From Oribacterium sp. UBA5894 (GTDB taxonomy: Bacteria > Bacillota > Clostridia > Lachnospirales > Lachnospiraceae), in assembly GCA_002431355.1 (NCBI GenBank), contig DJEQ01000021.1:1-17229 (forward strand): a stretch of 17,229 nt of DNA. The letters are read 5' to 3'. Within the stretch, counting starts at the first letter, position 1; each line of letters starts with the position of its first letter. Under the pieces are notes generated by a model. It was given only the letters and a program-made list of their open reading frames with translations. It did not search any database and was not told the origin of the DNA. Position numbers and translations under genes: made by a program. Shown here in pieces: positions 7,202-14,451 of the stretch.

Positions 7202-8011
7202 ATGAGTGAAGCAATCATTTCCTTAAAGGGCATTGAAAAAAGCTACGGAAAGCATAAGGTGCTGACCGATGTAAATCTCGACATTCAGAAGGGAGACATT
7301 TTCGGTCTCGTCGGACGGAATGGCGCGGGAAAAACCACGATGTTCAAGGTGATCCTCGGCCTTTCCGAGTATGAAAAGGGCACGCTGGAAATCTGCGGTG
7401 ACAGCAAAAATCTCGCGAAGGGGCGCTCAAAGATCGGCTTTCTGGTCGGCGCGAACTACTTCGACTATATGAGTGGAAAGCAAAACCTCGAGTACTATCG
7501 TGTGCTGAAGGGTGTCAGGGATCAGAAGATCGTGGATGAGGTACTGAAGATCGTCGGACTGGACGGTGTGAAGAAGCCGGTCCGCAATTACTCGATGGGC
7601 ATGAAGCAGCGGCTCGGCATTGCGAACGCGCTCCTCAGTAAGCCGGAGATCCTGATTCTGGATGAGCCGACCAATGGTCTGGATCCACAGGGTATTGCGG
7701 ATATCCGAGCCCTGGTGCAGCGACTGAATGAGGAATATGGGATGACGGTACTGATTTCCTCCCATATTCTCGGCGAGCTGCAGCATACGGCACATCGCTT
7801 CGGCATTGTGAATGAAGGCACTGTGCCACGCATCATTACACAGGAGGACTTGCTGTCGGAGCAGAAGGCGGTACGCATCCGGGTAGATGATGTGGAGCGT
7901 GCGCGTACAGCACTGAAGGAAGCAGGTGTTCAGATCCTGGATGAGGTGCAGGAAACACGGAGCCTGGAGGATTTCTATTTCGGACTTGTAGGAGGTGGAG
8001 AGCATGCTTAA
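7202..8011 (+). CDS. ABC transporter ATP-binding protein (exporter type)
   Basis: This cytoplasmic ATPase of 269 residues powers the permease encoded immediately downstream. Motifs in order are Walker A GRNGAGKT at 38-45, the ABC signature YSMGMKQ at 130-136, Walker B with D154-E155 in LILDEPTNGLD, and the switch His H188 in ISSH. The short C-terminal extension and single-domain layout match the BcrA/drug- or lantibiotic-immunity class (ABC-2 exporters), but that class is broad and the substrate cannot be deduced. TAAAGGAGG, made from the peptidase stop codon plus a strong ribosome site, lies just upstream of the ATG. The 3' end overlaps the permease start, so it is an operon with tight translational coupling. 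Confidence 0.95.
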   Translation: MSEAIISLKGIEKSYGKHKVLTDVNLDIQKGDIFGLVGRNGAGKTTMFKVILGLSEYEKGTLEICGDSKNLAKGRSKIGFLVGANYFDYMSGKQNLEYYRVLKGVRDQKIVDEVLKIVGLDGVKKPVRNYSMGMKQRLGIANALLSKPEILILDEPTNGLDPQGIADIRALVQRLNEEYGMTVLISSHILGELQHTAHRFGIVNEGTVPRIITQEDLLSEQKAVRIRVDDVERARTALKEAGVQILDEVQETRSLEDFYFGLVGGGEHA

Positions 8012-8753
8012 TTATATTCGTGCAGATCTTCTGCGCATTACCCGTCGTGTTCCACGCATCGTGATCCTGCTGGCGTTCTATGCGATTTCCATGACCATCG
8101 TCTTTACCGGGGCGGTGAATGGACAGAAAAACAGCATTGGCCTCATGGCAGCTGTTCCTGGCCTTTTCAGCCTGATGGGCGCCCTGTTTGGGCTTGTGGA
8201 GCTGATGTCTGTGTTCTCGGATGACTTCCGTGCGAAGACCATGCAGGTGGCCATTGGACTCGGAGTATCGCGGCCGCAGGTCGTGCTGGCGAAAACGATC
8301 GAATATGTCGTTCTGAATCTGGTGGATGGCCTGGTGCTCGCACTCCTGTTCATGGCAGGCAGTCAGCTGGTGGGCATCGGCTTAAATGGCGATGATCTCT
8401 ATCAGCTCCTGCTTCGGGCGCCGATGCTGGCCATCAATGCCCTCATTCCGGCACTTTTCACCATGATTCCGATCTTTTATCTGCAAAGTACAGGCATCGC
8501 CGGTGTACTGTTTCTTTTCCTGTACATCGACCCGGTAGCCCAGCTTATAAATTTCACCGTCAGCGGCGGCGAGTTTCTGATCCGCTATCGTCTGAACGAG
8601 CTCCCGTTTTCAGCGCTCCTCGCGACGGCGACGACGGCGCTGACACTGCATCTTGCCTTCCCACTGACACAGCTTCTTGGGCTGATCGCTTATATCGTAC
8701 TGGGGTATGCATTGATCGTACTTGTCTTCCGGAAACGTGAGCTTGAATTCTGA
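8004..8753 (+). CDS. ABC-2 type transporter permease
   Basis: This membrane partner of the preceding ATPase has 249 residues and six likely transmembrane segments (about residues 20-38, 48-70, 100-125, 140-160, 165-180 and 210-240). The region after the second segment reads FSDDFRAKTMQVAIGLGVSR. That is the cytoplasmic coupling-loop pattern (ordered D-F-x-x-x-T-x-x-x) of ABC-2 permeases in bacteriocin-immunity and drug-export systems. I prefer the ATG at 8004, with GGAGG 8 bases upstream; a GTG at 7995 in frame would add only three residues. The start overlaps the ATPase stop by 8 bases. No terminator is evident after the stop. The substrate is unknown. Confidence 0.9.
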   Translation: MLNYIRADLLRITRRVPRIVILLAFYAISMTIVFTGAVNGQKNSIGLMAAVPGLFSLMGALFGLVELMSVFSDDFRAKTMQVAIGLGVSRPQVVLAKTIEYVVLNLVDGLVLALLFMAGSQLVGIGLNGDDLYQLLLRAPMLAINALIPALFTMIPIFYLQSTGIAGVLFLFLYIDPVAQLINFTVSGGEFLIRYRLNELPFSALLATATTALTLHLAFPLTQLLGLIAYIVLGYALIVLVFRKRELEF

Positions 8754-8894
8754 TGTATACAGGGGCCTGAAATCATATCGCTCTTCGGATGACACAATGC
8801 ACGGAATACTGATGCATGGATGAGCGCATGAAGTCACTTAAATCCGTGAAAATGGACAATCAAAAATGATAAGAAGGCAAAATTAAAATAATTA

Positions 8895-8976
8895 ATGACA
8901 TTATAAACCGGTTATCATGCGGCATGTTTTTGTGCACAATGCATGATAAACCGGTTTAATTTTATGGAAATGTCAT
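8895..8976. promoter_or_regulatory. Paired AAACCGGTTT-type operators within a large imperfect inverted repeat
   Basis: TAAACCGGTTTA (8947-8958) is a perfect 12-bp palindrome. ATAAACCGGTTAT (8903-8915) is a near-copy whose centre lies 43 bp away, about four helical turns. The two sit in arms of a larger dyad: TAAACCGGTTATCATGC (8904-8920) complements 8941-8958 with one bulged base, and outside it ATGACATT (8895-8902) pairs with AATGTCAT (8969-8976). Palindromes with a central CG step are typical operators of LacI-family repressors, so repression of the TRAP operon with DNA looping is a reasonable inference. The rest of 8754-9154 shows no ORF and no promoter I would defend. It includes a small hairpin, TTCATC/GATGAA (9067-9082), in the presumed leader. 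Confidence 0.65.
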
Positions 8977-9154
8977 CTAGCCTGAAAAAATACCTGGTGA
9001 TAAAAATTTTTTCATAAGGTTCAAAGCAGAAAAAAGCATTTGAACGATTTGTAGAAGGATCGGTCATTCATCCGTCGATGAACGTGAACTTGAAGGGAAC
9101 AGACGGAGGGGTGACACCACAGGGCGTAAAGAGGCGCCAGAAGGGAAGAAGATT

Positions 9155-10267
9155 ATGAAAAGAGTAATGTCACTGGTATTAAGTGCTGCGATGCTGAGCT
9201 CCATGGCTGCATGTGGCAGCTATAATACACCAGCTACGACGACCGCTGCAGAAACGAAGGCTGCAGAAACACAGGCCGCAGCCGCAGAGACGACGGCAGC
9301 TGCAGAGGAATCCAAGGAAGAGGCTGCACCAGCCGCCGATGCCACAACCATCATTCTCGGCCACTTCGGTGCACCAAATGAGCCGGTGACCAATGCCGCC
9401 GAGACCTTTAAGTCAGAGCTCGAAAAAGATTCGGGTGGCACCATGACCGTCGAGATTCATCCGAACTCTGAGCTCGGAAATGCGAAGGAAATGGCCGAGC
9501 AGACCGCCATCAATGCGATTCAGGCCTGCCTGATTTCGCAGGGCTCGCTCGATAAGTATGATATCCGCTACGCACTTCCGATTGCACCATATGTATTCAC
9601 TTCCTATGAGCAGGCCTATGCCGTATGTGATGGCCCATTCGCCGAGTGGGTAAACGATGGTACGCTTGAGGGCAAGGGCCTTCATAATGTCGGACCTTGG
9701 GATTATGGCTTCCGTTGCCTTACGAACTCAAAGAAGGAAGTCAAGACCCCAGAGGATGTCAAGGGCTTAAAGATCCGTACTCCGAATGAGGTTCAGAAGG
9801 TTGCCTGCTTCGAAGCACTGGGTGCCGATGTACAGCAGATCGCCTTTAATGAGCTCATTACCGCACTCAAGCAGGGCACGGTCGATGGCCAGGAGAACCC
9901 GCTTTCCACCATCTATAACAACAGCATGTGGGAAGCAAACCAGAAGTATCTGACACTGGATAAGCACACCTGGGAAGCGGTCAACCTGACCTTCTCCAAT
10001 GAATTCTGGGAGGGTCTCACCGATGAGCAGAGGGGCTGGATCGAGGATGCAGCCGATGTTGCAAAGAAGCAGATGCGTGAAGAGGTTCAGAATGGTGAGG
10101 CGGATTACGTTCAGAAGCTGAAGGATGCCGGCATGACCGTAACGGAAGTTGACATGGAGGCCTTCAAGGCCGCAATGCAGCCTGCATGGGACAAGATCGC
10201 AGAGTACGAGGGATCTCAGGACGACATGGACAAGTTCCTGAAGATGTGCGAAGACACAAAGGGCTGA
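9155..10267 (+). CDS. dctP: TRAP transporter solute-binding protein (DctP family), lipoprotein
   Basis: This extracytoplasmic receptor captures a carboxylate-containing solute and delivers it to the TRAP membrane subunits encoded downstream; uptake is driven by an ion gradient, not ATP. It has 370 residues. A lipoprotein signal with Cys at residue 20 (SSMAAC) is followed by a low-complexity Thr/Ala/Glu linker to about residue 60, which tethers the domain to the membrane. The family core is clear: LKIRTPNEVQ with R208, the Arg that binds the ligand carboxylate, and TVDGQENPL with N248, exactly 40 residues later, the same spacing as R147/N187 of SiaP. The ligand may be a dicarboxylate, sialic acid or sugar acid; the operator type upstream mildly favours a sugar acid. 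GGGAAGAAG just before the ATG serves as ribosome site. Confidence 0.93.
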   Translation: MKRVMSLVLSAAMLSSMAACGSYNTPATTTAAETKAAETQAAAAETTAAAEESKEEAAPAADATTIILGHFGAPNEPVTNAAETFKSELEKDSGGTMTVEIHPNSELGNAKEMAEQTAINAIQACLISQGSLDKYDIRYALPIAPYVFTSYEQAYAVCDGPFAEWVNDGTLEGKGLHNVGPWDYGFRCLTNSKKEVKTPEDVKGLKIRTPNEVQKVACFEALGADVQQIAFNELITALKQGTVDGQENPLSTIYNNSMWEANQKYLTLDKHTWEAVNLTFSNEFWEGLTDEQRGWIEDAADVAKKQMREEVQNGEADYVQKLKDAGMTVTEVDMEAFKAAMQPAWDKIAEYEGSQDDMDKFLKMCEDTKG

Positions 10268-10286
10268 TCCGAAAACACATACAAAA

Positions 10287-10322
10287 GCCCCTGGCGGCAG
10301 GCAGTGCCCTGTCGCCAGGGGC
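10287..10322 (+). other. Strong stem-loop between dctP and dctM
   Basis: GCCCCTGGCG (10287-10296) pairs perfectly with CGCCAGGGGC (10313-10322), and the 16-nt loop can pair further (GCAGGC with GCCCTGT). No T-run follows, so it more likely stabilises the dctP transcript end or partly attenuates than fully terminates. This would yield more binding protein than membrane subunits. Confidence 0.7.
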
Positions 10323-10346
10323 ATACTTTCATGAAAGGAGCCCTCA

Positions 10347-11624
10347 ATGGTTGCATTTATCACAGTAGTTGTACTGGTCGGCCTCATGCTGGTCGGCGTA
10401 CCCGTCTGCATCGCGATGGGCATTACCAGTGCCGGTGTATTCGCGGCACTCGGCAATGCAAAAATCCTCGCGGTGATGGCACAGCGTATCTATAACGGAA
10501 CAACCGGCTTCACGATGCTGGCGATTCCATTCTTCATTCTCGCGGGTAATCTGATGAACACGGGCGGTATCACCGACCGGATTTTCGCCTTCGCCAATGC
10601 GTGCGTCGGACACTGGACGGGCGGTCTTGGACAGGTCAATATCGTGTCCTCCGTCATCTTCTCCGGCATGTCGGGTGCAGCCGTTGCGGATGCCGCAGGC
10701 CTCGGCGTCATTGAGATGAAGGCCATGGATGATGCAGGTTATGATCACACCTTCAGTGCTGGTATCACCGCTGCGTCCTCCACCATCGGACCGGTGATTC
10801 CGCCAAGTATTCCGTTTGTTGTGTATTCCTCCTGCTCCGGTGCGTCGGTTGCGAAGCTCTTTGCGGCTGGCTTTATGCCAGGCTTTATGATGGCACTGGC
10901 AATGGGCATCGCCGTGTATGTACAGTCGAAGCGGAAGCACTTCCCGGTGATGCCGCGGATGCCATGGGGAGAGCGGCTGAAGGCCTTTGTACGTGCGGTT
11001 CCGAGCCTGCTGACCGTTGTCATCATTGTCGGCGGGATCTGGGGCGGCATTTTCACAGCCACAGAGGCGGCCATTGTCGCCACCTTCTATGCGCTTTTCC
11101 TGAGTGGCGTCGTCTATAAGTCGCTGACACTGAAGAGCCTGATGCACATCATTTATGACAGCATCATGACAAGCTGCAAGACGCTGTTCATTATCGCCAT
11201 CGCGAACTTCCTTGCGTACTTCCTGATTCATGCGAGAGTACCGAATCAGATCATCGAAGGCATGCTGAGTATTACGAACAACCCGTATATCCTGATTCTT
11301 CTTATCATCTTTATCCTGTTCATCCTCGGTATGTTCATGGAGGGTACGGCCGTCATCCTGATTGTAACGCCGATCTTCCTTCCGATCATCGAAGCCATCG
11401 GCATGGATTATCTTCAGTTTGGTGTCATCATGATCGTGGCCTCGATGGTAGGTCTTCTGACGCCACCGGTGGGCATGTCGCTTTATGCGGTTTCGAGTAT
11501 CACGAAGGTTTCGCTCATTGACCTGTCAAAGGAAGTCATTCCATACGTGGTGGGCATCCTGATCGTTCTGATGCTCTGTGCCTATGTACCGGCATTTTCA
11601 TTGACCTTACCAGCACTCATTTAA
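10347..11624 (+). CDS. dctM: TRAP transporter large permease subunit (DctM family)
   Basis: This 425-residue integral membrane protein is the transport channel of the TRAP system, in the ion transporter superfamily. It has about 12 hydrophobic segments. Recognisable family stretches are VGVPVCIAMGITSAG near the start, AIPFFILAGNLMNTGGITDR, SGMSGAAVADAAGLG, the SSTIGPVIPPSIPFVVY motif around residues 145-165, and a late LTPPVGMSLYAVSSI. AAAGGAG lies seven bases upstream of the ATG. Its stop codon forms part of the ribosome site of the next gene (TTTAAAGGAGG), so expression of the two membrane subunits is coupled. The large subunit precedes the small one, the reverse of the common P-Q-M order. 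Confidence 0.96.
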   Translation: MVAFITVVVLVGLMLVGVPVCIAMGITSAGVFAALGNAKILAVMAQRIYNGTTGFTMLAIPFFILAGNLMNTGGITDRIFAFANACVGHWTGGLGQVNIVSSVIFSGMSGAAVADAAGLGVIEMKAMDDAGYDHTFSAGITAASSTIGPVIPPSIPFVVYSSCSGASVAKLFAAGFMPGFMMALAMGIAVYVQSKRKHFPVMPRMPWGERLKAFVRAVPSLLTVVIIVGGIWGGIFTATEAAIVATFYALFLSGVVYKSLTLKSLMHIIYDSIMTSCKTLFIIAIANFLAYFLIHARVPNQIIEGMLSITNNPYILILLIIFILFILGMFMEGTAVILIVTPIFLPIIEAIGMDYLQFGVIMIVASMVGLLTPPVGMSLYAVSSITKVSLIDLSKEVIPYVVGILIVLMLCAYVPAFSLTLPALI

Positions 11625-11639
11625 AGGAGGCAGAGATTT

Positions 11640-12122
11640 ATGTTTAAGAAATTAGATGAAATCGTGGCCTCTATACTGAAAGCCATCGTCATGGGCTGCT
11701 GTATCGGCATTGCCATCATTCTGTTTATCCGTGTGATTATTCGTTTTACGCCGATGAATATCGAGCTCAGCTGGACGGATGAGGTCGTGGAGTGGATGAT
11801 GGCTTGGATGGTGTTCTGTGCCGCGACGCTTCTGTTCCGGGATAAGGCACATTTCCGTGTGGACATGCTCCCAAATAAGCTCGAGGGAAAAACCGCCGGG
11901 ATCATCCTGGACATCCTGATTACGCTTTGCAGCATGGCTTTTATCGGTGCACTGTTCTATTATGGCATTCAGATGGCGATGAAGACCGATCAGTTTTCAC
12001 CGATGCTGAAGGTGCCGACGAAATTCCCATATTCCTCCATTCCAGTCAACTGCGCACTGATTCTATGCTATCTCCTGCGTGATCTGGTCGGCGATGTGAA
12101 GAAGTTCGTCGGGGTACACTAA
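11640..12122 (+). CDS. dctQ: TRAP transporter small permease subunit (DctQ family)
   Basis: This 160-residue membrane protein has four hydrophobic segments (about 12-35, 50-68, 88-110 and 130-150). Small DctQ subunits bind the large subunit and are required for transport. The diagnostic DctQ signature is present between the first two segments and after the second: SWTDEVVEWMMAWMVFCAA followed by FRDKAHFRVDML, with the conserved Trp-x-Asp-Glu and His-x-x-Val-Asp elements. AAAGGAGG lies about 10 bases upstream of the ATG. It completes a three-gene TRAP operon with dctP and dctM. The gene ends 48 bases before the -35 box of the SRP RNA promoter, and no separate terminator is obvious. Confidence 0.93.
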   Translation: MFKKLDEIVASILKAIVMGCCIGIAIILFIRVIIRFTPMNIELSWTDEVVEWMMAWMVFCAATLLFRDKAHFRVDMLPNKLEGKTAGIILDILITLCSMAFIGALFYYGIQMAMKTDQFSPMLKVPTKFPYSSIPVNCALILCYLLRDLVGDVKKFVGVH

Positions 12123-12170
12123 AACGCGGAGGTTACACTGAAATCTGGTGGGACACCGTAAAGTTCCACC

Positions 12171-12199
12171 TTGCCATTTCTGAAAATATCGGCTATACT
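12171..12199 (+). promoter_or_regulatory. Predicted promoter of the SRP RNA gene
   Basis: TTGCCA (12171-12176) and TATACT (12194-12199) are spaced by 17 bp. The next plausible start, G at 12206, is the first base of the closing stem of the SRP RNA, so promoter and RNA end agree. Confidence 0.8.
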
Positions 12200-12205
12200 T
12201 TTTTT

Positions 12206-12320
12206 GCTTCGGGCACTGGGCCCCACGCAATAGATCCCTCGAACCGTGTCAGGACGGGAACGTAGCAGCACTAAGAGGATCCTTCTATGTGACGTGGATA
12301 CACCTGGTGTCCGAAGCTTT
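12206..12320 (+). ncRNA. ffs: Signal recognition particle RNA, bacterial small type (4.5S)
   Basis: The RNA scaffold for Ffh targets membrane and secreted proteins to the translocon. The conserved Ffh-binding helix is present: GTCAGG, then ACG-GGAA-CGT, then AGCAGC. This differs from the common TCC-GGAA-GGA hairpin tip by compensating base pairs, keeping the GGAA tetraloop and the CAGG/AGCAG asymmetric loop. Terminal pairing also holds: GCTTCGGGCAC (12206-12216) complements GTGTCCGAAGC (12307-12317) with one G-U pair. Six Ts follow directly (12318-12323), so the closing stem plus T-run should act as terminator. The length of about 115 nt fits the small form lacking the Alu domain. It lies between the TRAP operon and the MBOAT gene. 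Confidence 0.93.
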
Positions 12321-12332
12321 TTTATTTCTGTT

Positions 12333-12395
12333 TATTTCTTATACGCCTGAGGGGCATGGCATCGGTCCACTCCCTATTTCTTATGCGCCTGAGGG
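12333..12395 (+). repeat. Two 21-bp direct repeats with a 42-bp period
   Basis: TTCTTATRCGCCTGAGGG with three leading bases occurs at 12333-12353 and 12375-12395, differing at one position (A versus G). It lies in the 235-bp gap between the SRP RNA end and the MBOAT start. No ORF with a ribosome site covers it. The rest of the gap to 12510 shows nothing I can name. Confidence 0.75.
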
Positions 12396-12519
12396 TGCTG
12401 GGCGTGCCTGCAAGGGCCTGCCAGCATCTGCGTCGTGGACTTCTGCATGCACAAGCGCCGCATCGTGCAATGTCGGCAGGCTGTATTTCCATGCTTTTTT
12501 CCCTATTCTTGACAGTCTA

Positions 12520-12528
12520 TGTTATAAT
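12520..12528 (+). promoter_or_regulatory. Predicted extended -10 promoter of the MBOAT/DHHW operon
   Basis: TGTTATAAT is a perfect extended -10 (TG-N-TATAAT). TTGACA at 12509-12514 lies only 8 bp upstream of TATAAT, too close to serve as its -35. Transcription would begin near 12535, giving a leader of about 24 nt with GAGGAGAGGAG as ribosome site. Confidence 0.65.
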
Positions 12529-12558
12529 ACCTGGATTCACAGTGAGGAGAGGAGTACC

Positions 12559-14310
12559 ATGAGTTTTTCCAGTCTGATTTTTACCGCGTTTTTTCTGCCC
12601 GTTTTTATGATCGTGTATCTGCTGGTTTCAGGAAATGCCCGGAAAAATGTCGTCCTTCTCCTCTTTTCGCTCATTTTTTATGCCTTTGCCGGGCTTTCCA
12701 GCCTGCTTCTTCTCCTTGGGATGGCAGTGATCGCCTGGGCCCTCGGGCAGCAGATCGGAAAGGCGCTTCAGTTTGCAGCCTCCGCAAACCCGGATTACCA
12801 GGAGGGCGACGATGATTTTCAGAGTCCGCTCGCAGAGCAGCTGCGGGAGACGGGACAGAAGCGGGCGAAGCTGTGGCTGCTGATCGCGCTCGTGCTTCTC
12901 ACGGGCGTCCTTCTTCTATTTAAATGCGCCGCGCCTTTCTGCCGTGCCTTTCTGGGATCCAATGCAGGCGCCCAGAGCACAGGGGCTGGAACCGCGACCG
13001 GCGTTGGATCCTCCCTGTCCACGTTTTTTCTCAGCATTGGCCTCCCACTCGGGATGTCCTTCTACATTTTTAAGCTCATCAGCTATGTCGTCGACGTATA
13101 TACCGGGAAAACCGCACCCGGCGACTTCTTTCATGTGCTGCTCTATACGGTGTGCTTTCATCAGGTGACGCAGGGGCCGATTACGCGCTACGGAGCGATG
13201 GCAGAGGAGATGGAGCAGCGAAGCTGCACTGCGGAGGACATCGCGGAGGGTGCCTGGCGCTTCACCGTGGGACTTGCGAAAAAGACGGTGCTTGCGGATC
13301 ACCTCGGCACGCTCGCAGAGAGCTTTCTGCCCCTTGCGGGGAATACCAGCTTTTCAGTGGGGGGCGCGTACCTTGGCTCGCTCTGCTACATGCTGCAGCT
13401 CTACCTTGACTTCTCAGCCTATTCCGACATGGCGCTTGGACTCGGACGGATGATCGGCTTTCACTATCCGGAAAACTTCAACTATCCATATATCGCGGGA
13501 TCCGTCCGCGATTTCTGGCGCCGCTGGCATATTTCACTGAGCCGCTTCTTCCGGGACTATGTGTACATTCCACTTGGCGGAAATCGTGTGTCCACCGGAC
13601 GGCTTCTTCTGAATCTTCTCGTGGTCTGGGCGCTGACCGGCTTCTGGCATGGCAGCAGCTGGAACTTTATCCTGTGGGGACTCTATTATTTCATTTTTAT
13701 TGCGCTTGAAGACCTGCTAAAGAAAAAAGGCACGATGCCGCGGGCCGTTCAGGCGTTGGGACACGTGTACACGCTGCTGGTGGTGTTTTTCGGCTGGGTG
13801 CTGTTCCGCTTCAGTGATATGCATGTGCTCGGAGACGTGCTTCGTACGCTGCTTTTTTGCAGTGATCGCGCCGGGATCGATACGTCCGAGCTTCTGACGC
13901 TCCGCAGTAATCTGTTCTTCCTTCTGTTTGCGCTGCTCGCGTGCACACCGGCAGGGAAGTGCCTTGCCGCGAAGCTGCGCGCCGTTTATGATGGAAGCCT
14001 TCAGAAGGAGGCGCGGGAAAAGCAGCAGCTTGTGTCGGAAAAGGAGCGTTACCAGAAGGAAACGGAGATCGATCGGCAGCTGCAGCGGCTCGACGCTTCA
14101 ACGGAGGGCTTCGAGGCAGAGGATGCTGAAAATCATGCACGGGTGACGACCCGCCTCCAGCGCCGGATCACGAGGAGTACGAGTGCACGGCAGCGAAGGG
14201 AAGCCCTCTACTATGGCGCACGGCTTCTTCTGATGCTTGGCCTTCTGGGATTGTCCATCGTGTCGATGGTGGGTGCGAGCTACACACCGTTTCTGTACAA
14301 CCAGTTCTAA
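12559..14310 (+). CDS. MBOAT family membrane-bound O-acyltransferase (AlgI/DltB-like)
   Basis: This 583-residue polytopic protein is predicted to pass acyl (usually acetyl) groups across the membrane for O-acylation of a surface polymer. The ATG at 12559 follows a strong GAGGAGAGGAG site and begins MSFSSLIFTAFFLPVFMIVY, a typical first helix. The frame stays open upstream into the SRP RNA, but that part is not protein-like. Family signatures are FYIFKLISYVVDVYTGK, the DFSAYSDMALGLGRMIGF region, FWRRWHISLSRFFRDYVYIP with H324, and LTGFWHGSSWNFILWG with the invariant H364. It ends with the usual YTPFLYNQF. Two oddities are a charged insert at about residues 71-104 and a long Glu/Lys/Arg-rich, probably coiled-coil stretch at about 480-550 before the last helix. 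It pairs with the downstream DHHW gene. Confidence 0.94.
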   Translation: MSFSSLIFTAFFLPVFMIVYLLVSGNARKNVVLLLFSLIFYAFAGLSSLLLLLGMAVIAWALGQQIGKALQFAASANPDYQEGDDDFQSPLAEQLRETGQKRAKLWLLIALVLLTGVLLLFKCAAPFCRAFLGSNAGAQSTGAGTATGVGSSLSTFFLSIGLPLGMSFYIFKLISYVVDVYTGKTAPGDFFHVLLYTVCFHQVTQGPITRYGAMAEEMEQRSCTAEDIAEGAWRFTVGLAKKTVLADHLGTLAESFLPLAGNTSFSVGGAYLGSLCYMLQLYLDFSAYSDMALGLGRMIGFHYPENFNYPYIAGSVRDFWRRWHISLSRFFRDYVYIPLGGNRVSTGRLLLNLLVVWALTGFWHGSSWNFILWGLYYFIFIALEDLLKKKGTMPRAVQALGHVYTLLVVFFGWVLFRFSDMHVLGDVLRTLLFCSDRAGIDTSELLTLRSNLFFLLFALLACTPAGKCLAAKLRAVYDGSLQKEAREKQQLVSEKERYQKETEIDRQLQRLDASTEGFEAEDAENHARVTTRLQRRITRSTSARQRREALYYGARLLLMLGLLGLSIVSMVGASYTPFLYNQF

Positions 14311-14400
14311 AGAGCTGCCCTTCCGGAGAATGTACTCGAAGGTGCGCACCGAATGCTGCGGAGCCGGCGAAGGCATGGTCCCGTCGGAAGAGGTACCGGA

Positions 14401-14430
14401 GCCCTGGCGCATTCGAAGCGCGGACAGGGC
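14401..14430 (+). other. Stem-loop just upstream of the DHHW gene
   Basis: GCCCTG (14401-14406) pairs with CAGGGC (14425-14430). GCGC (14407-14410) pairs with GCGC (14418-14421) around the loop ATTCGAA, with GGA bulged. It ends ten bases before AGGAA, the ribosome site of the next gene. There is no T-run, so attenuation or mRNA processing is more likely than termination. The rest of the 141-bp gap has no evident feature. Confidence 0.5.
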
Positions 14431-14451
14431 CTCGAACAGCAGGAATAGAAA

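Noticed and set aside
10287..10322. Intrinsic terminator after dctP
   Set aside because: The stem is strong but no T-run follows, and dctM/dctQ need readthrough; kept as an intercistronic hairpin.
12509..12528. TTGACA and TATAAT as a paired -35/-10
   Set aside because: They are only 8 bp apart, far from the 16-18 bp needed; the TATAAT works better as an extended -10.
12289..12558. N-terminal extension of the MBOAT protein
   Set aside because: It would begin inside the SRP RNA and span the promoter and repeats; the ATG at 12559 has a strong ribosome site.
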